Shown here: piece after piece, positions 45,313 through 55,945 of the stretch | Layout: the number at the start of each line of letters is the position of its first letter | Position numbering within the stretch: the first letter of the stretch is position 1 | Source: Platycnemis pennipes | Taxonomy: Eukaryota; Arthropoda; Insecta; Odonata; Platycnemididae | Assembly: GCA_933228895.1 (NCBI GenBank) | Contig: OW121846.1 | Coordinates: 23,751,088-23,815,087 of the forward strand | DNA length: 64,000 bases | Reading direction: 5' to 3' | The notes under the pieces: generated by a model | The model's database searches: none | Told to the model about the DNA's origin: nothing | What the model saw: the letters and a program-made list of their open reading frames with translations, nothing else | Made by a program: the position numbers and the translations under genes

Positions 45313-45448
45313 ATCGCAGTTTAATTTTTTCTTTCAGTCACTGCATCGAAAATATTATCATATTCAATTTCAAACCATTTCATCTGAATACTCACTTTAT
45401 TAGACTTTGTTGTTTAAATTAGATTTACAAATGAACCACTCATAAATT

Positions 45449-45857
45449 AAGGATGGTCGGGTCGGATCCAAAGATCCACGGGTCTTTCATTTCATTCGCT
45501 ACTGAAATCATATCTGAGGACAGTAAAAATTCAGATACGGATCGGAGAATTTTACATGTCGTGGCCTTGTGATCAATGCGCCCCGTGAATGGAATGTAGG
45601 TATGGTAGATACCAACAAGGAGAAGTTAAGTAACTCGGGTCACGAAATGAGAAGAAGATTTTTCCCATGCCACAAATGAGGAAAACAAAATAAAAAATAC
45701 TCGTATTGACCTTTTTTCCATAGGCCCGGATGTGCGAGAAAAAAAATTAAGCCGAATGTCATGCGGGTCGCCTACATACGCCATATTCCCGTGAACCTAT
45801 GAGAGCGTAGTTGTTAAAAATGAGGGCTAGTGTACTGCCAGTCACGAGTTCGATCCT
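45449..45857 (+). repeat. Dispersed repeat copy 2, tRNA-like end
   Basis: Starts AAGGATGGTCGGGTCGGATC, close to the hAT-B terminus TAAGGATGGACGGGTC. Same block order as copy 1 with about 75 percent identity by eye, ending GGCTAGTGTACTGCC…GAGTTCGATCC. The two copies lie head-to-tail with about 130 bp between them. Confidence 0.65.
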
Positions 45858-46183
45858 TAACACTACCTATGAATACAGCCGTGCTGTATTCCTAGGGTAA
45901 TGCTAGTAGGCTGTTAAAAAAAGTAAATTATCAGAAATTGCATGCCAAACTATAAGTAAAAAAAATAATTAAATTAGGCGAAAGGAAATGATTGGAAAAA
46001 ATTTATATTACAGAATTAAATCGTGGAATCATTACGTTAACTTTACAGTGTATTTTTGAGTGACGCATTTGTAAATCTAGTTGAAGCGATAGAAGTACAA
46101 AAAAGTCAGTATGCACACACAAAGGTTGGAAATGAAGGATGATAAAGTTTTTTATTCAATGGTTGAAAGAAAAATTTTAAACA

Positions 46184-46230
46184 GCGTAAGAATCGAACTT
46201 CATTACCTGCAGTCCACTACTCCACTCTGT
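46184..46230 (-). repeat. tRNA-like SINE head
   Basis: The - strand has an A-box-like TGGAGTAGTGG followed about 25 bp later by the B-box-like GAAGTTCGATTC, the internal promoter layout of RNA polymerase III SINEs. It resembles the ends of the two repeats at 45.3 and 45.85 kb. The body of the SINE was not delimited. Confidence 0.5.
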
Positions 46231-46239
46231 TATTGTTAT

Positions 46240-47510
46240 TACCATTAATTATCTCTCATTTCAAATTATCAAATAATCTCATTAATTTGCCTTTAACTTA
46301 ATTTTTCCTACTGTGTTTTTTATGTTGCGTAGGGTAGCCATAACTTCTGTAGTGGATCTCAAATGTATGTACTGTTAACTGTTTGTTCACATTAGTATGA
46401 AGTCTTTATTAATAATATTAAAAAAAAACCCTTCCTTTAAGACTCCTTTTTCCCAACATTAAACACAGCTTTCACCTTTTTAAAACGATTTTATTTACCG
46501 CATTTGTCATTTTAAACACCGCTTTTGACGATTTTTATTCACCATTTTTCGGTGTCCCTACTGATAGCTTTTGAATTGGTAATGTTAAATTTATATAAAT
46601 GTATTCACTGGGATTGATCATTACTAATGTCCTTCCTCTGGAATTCATCTTCACCTTAATGATTACTTGTAAATATGACTGTTGAATGATAAAGTACTTT
46701 TAGTGTAGATGAGCCGTATAGTAGATTTCTTGAATTCGAATATCGTTTTTGAATATTGATCATAACTCAAATATTCGAATATCTCAAATTTTGAATATCT
46801 TGAATACCATAACTGCAATTAATATCTTAAATGTTATTTTGCTAATTTCTGTGTTGCCTGTTGAAGTAAAAAGCTACAACTATATGGTGTTAAAAAATTT
46901 AATCCTTGTTTTAAATTTCCATTATATAATAAAATAACTTTTCTACCAATTGTGGACGATTGAATAAATTAACTTTTATAAGTGAGCAGAAAATGTTAAT
47001 TAACCTTCAAGTGAATTAATCACAAAGTAGAGTCAAAGTTCTAGCAAATTGAATATTTATGGAAAAGATTCAAGTTGGGAATATTAACCTCAGATCTGAA
47101 AGAATGAACTATGGTATTACTGTGGCCAGCTAAACATTTTGCTCATAAATGGGTAGTTTCCTTCATCAAAGAAAAGAGAATTCATTAATTGTGATCCATG
47201 CCCCACTGTAAATGTATTCATTTTACGCAAAAAGTTTGGATTGAGAAATCCCAGTATACAAGAGAATTAAATGTTAATTTTAAGACCATTTGAAAAAGCT
47301 TTAAAATGGCACTGCCTTCTTGCTGACATAACAGGTATATATATTTTATGTTGCGAGGCTTAGGAAATATTTGTCTCCTGAACTTACCATTATATTTCAG
47401 AGCCCCTCAGCTCTATTGAATACGTATTAATAATAGCCTGTGAAAACTATCAAAGATCTGAAAGTCTCCTCTGCTAAACATGGTATTAATAGTTGTTTTA
47501 TAGGCTCCAG
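46240..47510. other. No gene recognised
   Basis: AT-rich. About 46735-46805 is rich in TTCGAATAT-like motifs (imperfect tandem). No coding or repeat family identified. Confidence 0.35.
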
Positions 47511-48099
47511 GGGCAGAATTCTGTACATCCTACCAACACCTTTCGGTGTCGCTAACTCCCCCGACCGACAAATGTCAGTAAGAGCAATTCCGGTGACGCA
47601 TTCTAGCGACACTTGTCATTAATTTTACCGATACTTGTCGGTAACGACGAGTGAGCCTACCGACGATTTCCAAACCCATGCTAGGCCCTACCGGCATGTA
47701 TTTCGTCTCTTTGCAAACTGCATGCTGAGTAAAATCAGTGAAAGATTAGTCTACGCATAGCAACAGACGTAAGTTTTGATTATCTACGAGCGTGGTTTTG
47801 ATGAATTGACTTGTGCAAATTGTTAGGTTTTCTGAGAACTGATATCGTGCTTTATTTGTATTTTCATATTAGCATTAAGTTACAATCTTAACGATATAAT
47901 TCGCGCTTTGTTATATTCGTCCTTAATTTGCAAAATTAGCGCATCCAAAACAAGTTTGCTTTAAAGTGTCAATGGGGAACTTGCATGATTTTTTTTTATT
48001 TAATAGGCGGACAGAAAATTATTTTCTCGATTCAACAAAGAAAACTGCATGTAAATCTGAGTTTTCCTTCGCGAGATATTGAATGCTAAATATAGCGAA

Positions 48100-50290
48100 A
48101 TTTTAAAGCGTGCCGAAAACTCCCTCCCCCCCAAGCCACTGCTGAAGAATACCCGATGACGTCAACAGTGCCTAAACAATCGCCCGAAGCAGTCTACCGC
48201 TGGGCTAATTGTAAGAGCGCACCAACACGGGTGATTCAAGCGAGCCTATTCAACCCAAAAGTGAGCCCACCTCTGATTTTTAATTGAGTAGGTAATCACT
48301 TAATGGTATACAGTTGATATTTCACGTCAATAATGAGTAATATGTAGGCAAGATAGTTTAAATCTCGAAAGTTCATCTTACTTTTGCAGTGCCCGCTCCA
48401 TACATCGACCCAACTCCCTAGCATTGTAATTAGCCAGCGAGATGAGTTCGAGGCATAAGTATTGTTTAACACTTGGCTGTAAAAATACCTCAACCAAGGA
48501 GCCTAATAAGCTATTTATTAGGTTGCTTACAAACGCAAGAAGAAACGTATGAATGTACAATGTCAATAAGTGACTGACTAACCCAGACTTCTATCAAAGG
48601 TGAGGTGTAAGTGTCCAACTCAAGAGCCCGACGTATCTCTTTCTCCCGTGGAGAAAGTGCGCATCTCGACAGTGATTTGTAGATTACTTCCAAAACATTC
48701 ATTGCTCTGCGAATCGTCAGAAACAATTTTTCGGCCCTGAGTGGTGTTTTAGTAATTTTATTGGCAAATTAGGTGACAGATAGTATTGTTACTCGATACG
48801 AGTTACAAGTTAGAGTCAAGATAGTTTAATTTCCGAATCCTTTTACGTGCCAGATGAGTTGAAATGTACTCACTGTGCGATGTGTTTCTTTGAGAACGCG
48901 TTTATTAGGTCTGATGCTCTCAAGTTAATAAAACAATGCCTTTACAAGGTAGATATATTTTGCTATTGATTTGGTGCCGAAGTTTTTTTTATCTTAATGC
49001 AATTACATCGATCTGTAACGTTACGTAGCGGCGTAGTGCAGTGCTCATCATAATCTCTTTAGCATGACATGAGGCAAGTATAAGACCCAGGGTCATTGTG
49101 TCTTTTTATATGTATGTAATCGAGACTTGAGAATGGTTTTATGTTTCGGTGGTGTAGTTATAGTGTTGATGTTCATGAGAATTACATTCAGGTAATGCTA
49201 TACTATACTCTGCCACAAATGTTGTTTGTGGCCGACATAGGTATTTAATTAAAGGGCTACAAAGTACATTTGAAAAAATTCAGGTCTTTGAATTATTATA
49301 GCCATTTACAAACTTTATGCTGGAATGTGATATGGTGATGATTAAAGAACACTGTTTAGCTTATACTAATGCCTTTCCATATATTGGGGTGTCGGACGGT
49401 AATGATTTTTTAAATCAATAAGCGGGTTCATTTGTGTTGAGTGTTTTGAATAGCAGGTGCTACTTTTCCTTATTCCACTACCATTTAATGTATGGGATAG
49501 AATTATGGGATCATGCCCCAATGCATTTATTCAGCAAAGAAGGACGATCAAGATCAGGTTTTATGTTTTAAAATTGCACTCTAAATTCCTAAATGAATTT
49601 ACTGAAGGTAAAAATATTGACATTTCCTTCTGATATTGATGTTAGTGTTGTTTTTCTTGACAAAGACTATTACAATGTATTTTGCTGAATGTCCGATGAT
49701 AATAACTAAATCATAGCACTTAAACCGGTGAATGTTGGTAGAGAGGTAAATGTGAGCATAAGGGTTATGCCTTTCAAAATTCAGTGATACTTCTGGCGAA
49801 AATAAAGATATGTAATAAGATAAGTAATGCTTCAACTTCCTTTTACCTGACATCCAACAGCATGGCGTGGATAAACGTGCTTCGTACTATTGGTTTTAAA
49901 AACAAGACAACTATTCTTGTTATAACGTAATTAATTATTACCGGTATACTATTTAGTTTCATTGAAGAAAATAAATCGTACGCTGGGAAGTCCATTCCCA
50001 AAATGAACTTCATACGGACTATTAAATCAAGGGTAAGTCATTCCCGATAAGGCCAATCCTCTACATTTGTGCCTCGCTCCGATAAACTAACCTTCATTCT
50101 CCGCATTAATAAGTATTATAAACAAAGGATTCAAAGTAAATATCTCTCATTTATTCTCGTTGTATTCATAAAAATCGAAACTTTGAGGCAAACGACGGTA
50201 ACATCATGCCGCTGGCTTTAAATGTACACATGTCCACGATGTCACACAAGTATTATCGAAAGCAAATAACGAAAAAATCACTCGCATAAC
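48100..50290. other. Nested-element interior, unassigned
   Basis: Short - strand frames at 48296-48726 have no recognised motif. A tRNA A-box-like TAGCCCAGCGGTAGACTGC on the - strand near 48195 lacks a B box. Confidence 0.3.
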
Positions 50291-50457
50291 CTCATTGAGC
50301 TACATCACTTCTTGTCCAAAGGTTTGTTTGCAAAATTACCGAAGCAAAACAGCTGTAGCCATCATCATTTTAAGGTACGAGACTTTCCATTGGTCCTTAC
50401 GAAGTTCATCAGCTTCGCCTTACAAATTTTTCATAACGAGAATTTTCTCCCATCCGG

Positions 50458-50814
50458 TCAGGAGAAAAAGTTTTCTTTTTTTTCCGCCGACGTATAGCAA
50501 TCATTTGTCATAACAAATGCCATGAGGGTCATGGCATCAATTTCAGGAATATTGTCCGAACGAGCGGCAACGTAATCATCCATTTTTTTTACCTGAAATA
50601 TTCGAGGTAAAAAGTCTATTTTATCATCCCGAAAGTGCATTTTTAATATCCCAAGTAATAATCGTGGCACAATAACAATAGGAAAACTTACCCAACAATA
50701 ACAGCACACGAACAAGTGACGGTGAGCGACTAAATCCTCCACCAAAGCAATGTTTACAGCATGCGTTGGTGTTTTTCCCGACTCAGACGGCAGATTAGGC
50801 ACGGATGACGTCAC
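50458..50814 (-). CDS. Hypothetical protein in the nested TIR element
   Basis: A 118-codon - strand frame starting 'MTSSVPNLPSESGKTPTHAV' lies about 200 bp from the right end of the nested element, facing inward. It has a short hydrophobic, Cys-containing patch ('LFVCCYCWVSFPIVIVPRLL') and then 'KKMDDYVAARSDNIPEIDAM'. The second half loosely recalls N-terminal regions of large arthropod transposon proteins, but this could not be established. It may be a real first exon or a chance ORF. Confidence 0.3.
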   Translation of the reverse strand: MTSSVPNLPSESGKTPTHAVNIALVEDLVAHRHLFVCCYCWVSFPIVIVPRLLLGILKMHFRDDKIDFLPRIFQVKKMDDYVAARSDNIPEIDAMTLMAFVMTNDCYTSAEKKENFFS

Positions 50815-51284
50815 ACCTAGCTTCGGCAGAGCTCGGGTGTCTTCGCGCAGTGGTCGGCTCAGAGAAATTTTGCTTGATTTTTTAAGTCAATTTTTTATTT
50901 CTTCTGATGATGAATGGAGATAATTTAGGTATTTTTGCGAGCTAATATTTCCGTTTTACCTGTTCAAAATAGTTTTTATAGCAATCGTCGACCCATGCAA
51001 GTTCCCCATTGCGGAGAGTGAGAGGTGATTTAAGTTCTTCTAACCTTAATTAAATAAAAATACAGTTTTATTTATAATTTTCTATTTACTAAGTATATTT
51101 TTACTCCAATACTATAATATTTATATGCAATTGCAGTTTGATGTATTTAAATGTTTGACGGTAGAGACTTTATCGTTAATGCATTTTACATCAGAGTGGT
51201 TGATGTTTTTTAATTATTAGCCGAAAGAATGGTAGAGAGATATCTTGCTTTAGATCAAATGTTTATGTAATACGTAGAAAGTAG

Positions 51285-51490
51285 ACTTGAACGTCGACGA
51301 TCGTGCCGGGATACGAGAGTGGAGGGAAGCCCACGACCAGTTTGAGCTGGACAACGAGGAGTTCATCAATTTATTTTGCATCTCCCCACATTTTGATCTG
51401 GTTCTTATTGAAACACGTTGGCCGATATTGCAGCGGGAGCGGTAGATCGCCATTGCGAGTGAGCAGTGTGTTCAGTTCATTCCAATGTAT
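51285..51490 (+). pseudogene. Harbinger transposase fragment
   Basis: The + strand reads 'DRAGIREWREAHDQFELDNE' continuing 'EFINLFCISPHF', then 'RWPILQRER' with a frameshift into 'RSPLRVSS'. This corresponds to the N-terminal block of HARBI1-like transposases (acidic 'ELsD-EF--LYR-S', then L-RR---I-V). The DDE core is absent. Together with the 3-bp target duplication this supports a PIF/Harbinger identity. Similarity is short, so confidence is moderate. Confidence 0.62.
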
Positions 51491-52423
51491 TTTCAAACGA
51501 ACGAAAGTCATTATTCACTTCACTGTTTCTTTGTCAGGGTCACTTTTACTTCCGTACCAATTAGTGTTTCTAATTCTTAATTGCCTCCCAAAGAAACAAA
51601 CGTTACTTACGAAACTTACATGTTAGCTGCCTGCTGCCTACTACTTACTGTGATGTTTCTTTAATTTGTAATTTCGACGAAGATGTGTACACAATTCTAC
51701 CATGTAATCTAATAAATATATTATTATTACTTTCCTCCCCATGTAGCAATTCCCTCTCGCCCTGACTTGAATTTCTTGACTATTGTTTGGACCATCGTGC
51801 GTTTTAAAATATTGCCCAAATACTCTGAATTTAATCTTGTTTGTGTACATATAGTAACTTGGACATGTAATTGTTGGCTTAGTTAATGGCATTTGAATTC
51901 AGTCTATCAGAATCATATGGACATGTGTTATTTCTCGATCGTAAAATCATACCCAATTTCACAGTACGTAATCAATAACAAAGTAAGAATAAAGATTTCA
52001 TTCAAATTACATGCATTCCCCTCAGTTTCAACTAATCCCACCTTTCATCCTGCCTTGGGTATTAACTTCTCTTTGACTTTACGCATGATCCTTGCATGAA
52101 TGTGAATCACAAATGATCCACGTCAAGTCCACTGTAGATTTCAAATAACATTACTACGCTAAGTTCCGATGAAATATTTCGTATTTCGATGGTGCACTTT
52201 TTCCTGTTTGTGTCATGCTATATCATTGGTCAAAACTTATAGCCTCGCGCGCAGGTGCTTCTTCCTTATCGACAAATGCATGACATCAGAGTTAGGTCGC
52301 TTGCACCGATGACTGTCGGTAGGTGGCGAGTCCAGAATATCTCGACCGTCGAAGCAAGTGACGACCGTTGAAAGCTACCGATACCGACAGGTGTCGTTAG
52401 GCATGTACAGAATTCCGCCCCAG

Positions 52424-53285
52424 GGCAAGCTGCTCGTGGAGTCATCTGCTACTGTGAAGTTTGCATAGAGGTGCTTGAACTTTACATTATGCTTAGTAAA
52501 AAAATACTAACTGTTTATAAATAAATCAACTGCATGAATTATTTTAAATAAATAAATACAAGTTCATCATAATAGATTAACTTAATAAATATACCTCCAA
52601 TACTAATTCATTAGCTTTAACAGAGTGCACCGTCTTCTTGGAAGTGTCCACGGCACCAACTAGTGGCGGGTAGAGGAGAGAGTGTCACGTCACTGGCATG
52701 CAATAGTTTACCGTTTGGTGCCATCGATTTTTTCAATTTTTCATTAATGAGGACTTAACGTCATTTTAAAATCGAACGGTTTAAAATACCAACTCCAGAG
52801 GAAATAAACTTTCGATCAAGGCAATAAAAAAATAATAGGACACTAGCTTTTTGCAAAAAAAATAGTATGTCACCTTTTATGAATTAATGATGAATATTTA
52901 ACAGGTTAAAAGCGATTCTCATATTGAACATCAACTGTCAACTGTGGTTATGAATTTTCATAGATTTTGAATTTTGACTCGGAGCGATTAGCTTCAGAAA
53001 GTTATTTGCAGGGAAAAGATATCAGTTTTACCTGATTACCATTTGTTGAAACTGATATCTTTCTACCATAAATTATGCTGAAAAACTCATCAACAGACTC
53101 ATATTTTCTCTGTCCTCTCATGGGACATATGATGTAGATCATCAGCTAGGCACATATAGGACTGTATGGGCACCCAATGGTGTAGGGTGTGATATTCAAG
53201 GTATTTGAACTTCATTATGTTGCATAATTTTTCAAGATCGCGAATATTGAATACCCTTTTGTGTTCTAGTATTCTCAAGTAATAC
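52424..53285. other. No gene recognised
   Basis: AT-rich spacer after the Harbinger element. No element ends or coding signal seen. Confidence 0.35.
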
Positions 53286-53425
53286 ACTAGAAGCCCGCTA
53301 TCATGAGTACGGCATATAGTGAGAATCTCGCAATAACAAGTGATTGGCTATGTACCATTAAAAGGCCCATGATTATATTAACATGTAAAAGAATACCACT
53401 ATAACGAAGCCAAGAAGTCCCTGCC
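53286..53425 (+). repeat. Decayed Tigger-like terminal sequence
   Basis: CACTAGAAGCCCGCTATCAT and the following GAGTACGGCATATAGTGAG resemble a mutated Tigger end (CAGTAGAACC…TATAACGAG). No second end was found; the large inverted repeat starts directly after it. Confidence 0.5.
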
Positions 53426-53433
53426 TCAGTATA

Positions 53434-53996
53434 CGCTCACAAGGAGACATCGCGAGAGTGATGTTCGGGATCCGAATGCCAATGTTATTTTCTAAAACTA
53501 TGAAGGAAATGTAGAAAAAGTGTCACGGCTTTCTTCCCCATAGCCCTGGGTTCAAGAGATAAAAGCAAGTAAAGATTTGGGTGGAATGAGTATCTGCAAG
53601 TAAAGGTGTGACTTCAACGTGGCGTGGCCGAGTGCATTGAGGCGCGTGGCCGATGGCTTTTGCCCCGGGCGACCTGGGTTCGAGTCCTGTTGAAGTCAAT
53701 TTTTTTTCTTTCTTATAATTTAAGGAATCAATGTTACAACTCATCCCCATTCATTTAAGTCAGTTACGTTAGTATTTTTTTCTATTTTCAACTCATTTTA
53801 TGGATTTTCAATGGACCGAGGACTTACGATGCGAATTAGGGGATTTTATTTTCCCATTCCAGGCTCACATGCTGCCCGACGCATTAGGTTTGGATTTCGA
53901 AGATCCGTGCATACTTCTATGAATACCAAGGGCTTCAATTGTTCGCTGGACTACTTGAAGACAGTAAAGAATGAACTAAATGCTTATTACACTGAG
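53434..53996 (+). repeat. Left arm of a 2.5-kb inverted repeat
   Basis: About 560 bp match 55372-55942 in reverse complement at roughly 93 percent by eye. The arm runs from CGCGAGAGTGATGTTCGGGA through a tRNA-like block and a poly-T run to an ORF ending near ATGCTTATTACACTG. The arms are separated by about 1.37 kb. Confidence 0.9.
53611..53696 (+). tRNA. tRNA-Leu/Ser-like sequence (pseudo-tRNA or SINE head)
   Basis: The first and last eight bases (ACTTCAAC and GTTGAAGT) pair perfectly as an acceptor stem. GTGGCCGAGTGC is a tRNA A box with the layout of class-II tRNAs (Leu/Ser), AGGCGC follows the D arm as in tRNA-Leu, and GGGTTCGAGTCC is a perfect B box. The anticodon arm is degenerate, and the sequence is followed by poly-T, a polymerase III stop. 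Two copies in the inverted repeat suggest a SINE-like origin. Confidence 0.6.
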
Positions 53997-54065
53997 ACGG
54001 TTGCCCTCGTAAATTCCTTGGAACCACCCTGGAATTTTCACTTTTATCACTTAATTTTTCCTTAA
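53811..54065 (+). CDS. Short ORF conserved in both inverted arms
   Basis: Starts MDRGLTMRIRGFYFPIPGSH and includes 'TKGFNCSLDYLKTVKNELNA'. The mirror copy at 55324-55563 encodes the same first ~61 residues with about eight changes and no frameshift. The frame diverges after 'YYT', where the arm ends. No domain is recognised. Conservation may simply reflect recent duplication or gene conversion of the arms, so a real protein is uncertain. Confidence 0.35.
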   Translation: MDRGLTMRIRGFYFPIPGSHAARRIRFGFRRSVHTSMNTKGFNCSLDYLKTVKNELNAYYTETVALVNSLEPPWNFHFYHLIFP

Positions 54066-54364
54066 ATAGTGAGCATGATATCGGCGGAAAATAGAAGGGC
54101 ATGTGAAACATATTTAAAACGATTTTCGCAAGGTACAACGTATTTGATTGAAGTGAACCCTTATCGTGGGTGAAGGGAAGATTTTGAATTCCTACACAAA
54201 AAAATATGATGTAGGGATAACACTATTTTTCTTTCCACCTCATGTTTTCTTTCGGTTCAATGAATGAATTTAAATTTTCATTCGTTGCGTGTAATTGCCC
54301 ATTATTTGATTATAGGCATTGATAAAACTTTTGAAGTAAGGTATATTCCTTCATCGCGGAATCG

Positions 54365-54485
54365 TTGTTACATACCCAATCCCATACAATTAAGTCAGTT
54401 ACAATAGTATTTTTCTATCTTCAGCGTATTTTATTGATTTTCAACGGACCTCCGAATGGTGACTTACCACGTGAATTTGGGGACG
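54365..54485 (+). repeat. Third partial copy of arm sequence in the spacer
   Basis: AAGTCAGTTAC-TAGTATTTTT, TTTTCAACGGACC and GACTTACCACGTGAATTTGG match the arm at 53735-53845 in direct orientation, at lower identity than the arms share with each other. Confidence 0.65.
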
Positions 54486-55323
54486 TATATAACTACACGT
54501 GAAATTCCTGGTAATGCGTTCTTCTACGCCCCAGCCATTGCTCCCTCAACCCCTTCATGTATTTTTGATCTCAACTCTTTCTTGTCACCAAATAAACTCA
54601 ACTGGCTATCCTCACATTCAGTTACTAACCCTAGCCAGCTTCCCCCTTTTACCCTTTAGGGGCCGTCAAGTGTAATGACCCTGCGTTCCAGTTGTCTGCT
54701 CAAAGCGGTCTCGAATTCTTCTTTGTCTATCTTTCGCATCCATCTTCACACGGTTGGGCCTTGGTGCCTCATTAAGAGATTAGCGAGGGTCAGCTGTGGA
54801 GGAAGGGTTGCTGGGGGCGGAACTCTTTGAAGGGCGCAAGATGGCATGTCATAAAGGAGACAGGGTGGAAGGAAGGATATTCTGTAGTAAGGTGGGAGAA
54901 TTTGTTGGAAAGACAGTGGGTGGGCTGTGGAGAAAATCTAAAGGAGGGAAAACCCGGTGGAAATGATATTATGAATTAAAGAATGTAGGAGTTGGAAAAT
55001 CTCGGTTTGAGACAACGTTTTTAGTGCTGGGAAGGGGTGTTCTCTACATACAGCAATGCGTGGCAGCTGTATTGGGCCATCTATTTCGCCAGTTTCAATC
55101 CAGCTCTTGATTAGTGAAGGTAAAGTGAAGCGTAGCTCAAGTTTCCTGCAGCAAGTCTTGTGCATTATTTAGTTTTCACCTATCTGCGGCGTTGTGTCGG
55201 GAGTTCTCGGAAGCTACATGAAGAGTGTTCGAGAAATCTGTCCATCGTCCAGTGACGGCTCCTCATTGTCAGACAATGATAATGACACTTCTCTATCCAT
55301 GTTGTCATCATCCCAAGAAGACA
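54486..55323. other. Inverted-repeat spacer, unassigned
   Basis: Open frames (54456-54659; 54938-55165) have no recognised motif. Purine-rich tract at about 54820-54960. Confidence 0.3.
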
Positions 55324-55563
55324 TCACTGGTGCTGTGTGTTGCTTTGAAGGTGTGTAAAGTAGTGATTTTGATAATAACCAGTGTAATAAGCATTTAGTT
55401 CATTCTTTATTGTCTTCAGGTAGTCCAGCAAACAATTGAAGCCCTTGGTACTCATAGAAGTATTCACGGATCTTCGAAATCCAAACCTAATGCGTTGGGC
55501 AGCATGTGAGCCTAGAATGGGAAAATAAAATCCCCTAATTCGCGTCGTAAGTCCTCGGTCCAT
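55324..55563 (-). CDS. Short ORF, mirror copy
   Basis: Reads MDRGLTTRIRGFYFPILGSH, then 'TKGFNCLLDYLKTIKNELNA', on the - strand, 61 aligned residues with 53811-54065. After the arm ends, the frame runs 18 codons into the spacer and stops. Confidence 0.35.
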   Translation of the reverse strand: MDRGLTTRIRGFYFPILGSHAAQRIRFGFRRSVNTSMSTKGFNCLLDYLKTIKNELNAYYTGYYQNHYFTHLQSNTQHQ

Positions 55564-55942
55564 TGAAAATCCATAAATTGAGTTGAAAATAGAAAAAATA
55601 CTAACGTAACTGACTTAAATGAATGGGGATGGGTTGTAACATTGATTCCTTAAATTATAAGAAAGAAAAAAAAATTGACTTCATCAGGACTTGAACCCAG
55701 GTCGCCCGGGGCAAAAGCCAGCGGCCACGCGCCTCAACGCACTCGACCACACCGGTTGTTGGAGTTGCACCCTTACTTGCAGATACTCATTCCGCGCCAA
55801 ATGTTTATTTGCTTTTATCTCTCGAACCCGGGCCTATGGGGAAGAAAGCCGTGACACTTTTTCTACATTTCCTTTATAGTTTCAGAAAATAACATCGGCA
55901 TTCGGATCCCGAACATCACTCTCGCGATGCCTCCTTGTCAGT
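55372..55942 (-). repeat. Right arm of the inverted repeat
   Basis: Reverse complement of 53434-53996. Ends with TCGCGATGCCTCCTTGTCAG. Confidence 0.9.
55677..55765 (-). tRNA. tRNA-like sequence, second copy
   Basis: Inverted copy of 53611-53696 with GGTGTGGTCGAGTGC as A box and GGGTTCAAGTCC as B box. The acceptor pairing is weaker (ACTCCAAC against ATGAAGT). Read on the - strand, a poly-T run follows. Confidence 0.55.
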
Positions 55943-55945
55943 ATA

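Larger units (their letters stand above)
47970..51011. mobile_element. TIR element nested in the Harbinger, family unknown
   Basis: Perfect 18-bp inverted ends CAATGGGGAACTTGCATG (47970-47987) and its inverse (50994-51011). GATGACGTCA-type sequence lies inside each end. No target duplication was found. The only longer frame (50458-50814, - strand) has no recognised domain. Lack of a duplication and a recognisable transposase leaves the class open. Confidence 0.65.
47511..52420 (+). mobile_element. PIF/Harbinger-type transposon with a nested element
   Basis: Inverted ends GGGCAGAATTCTGTACAT (47511) and its near-perfect inverse ending CGCCC at 52420 (17 of 18 match) are flanked by the 3-bp CAG (47508-47510 and 52421-52423), the duplication size of PIF/Harbinger. 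Subterminal TACCGAC/GTCGGTA motifs are repeated at both ends (about 47626-47665; 52315-52390). A Harbinger transposase fragment at 51285-51490 agrees. The element is split by a second TIR element (47970-51011). Confidence 0.82.

Noticed and set aside
48180..48240. tRNA A-box-like sequence on the - strand
   Set aside because: No B box at the proper distance and no acceptor pairing.
47501..52470. Possible exon joined across the Harbinger element (TTTTATAG|GCTCCAGGGCAAGC…)
   Set aside because: An acceptor-like site and short open frame exist if the element is removed, but the frame compatible with the 44547 donor hits a stop within 13 codons and no good donor follows.
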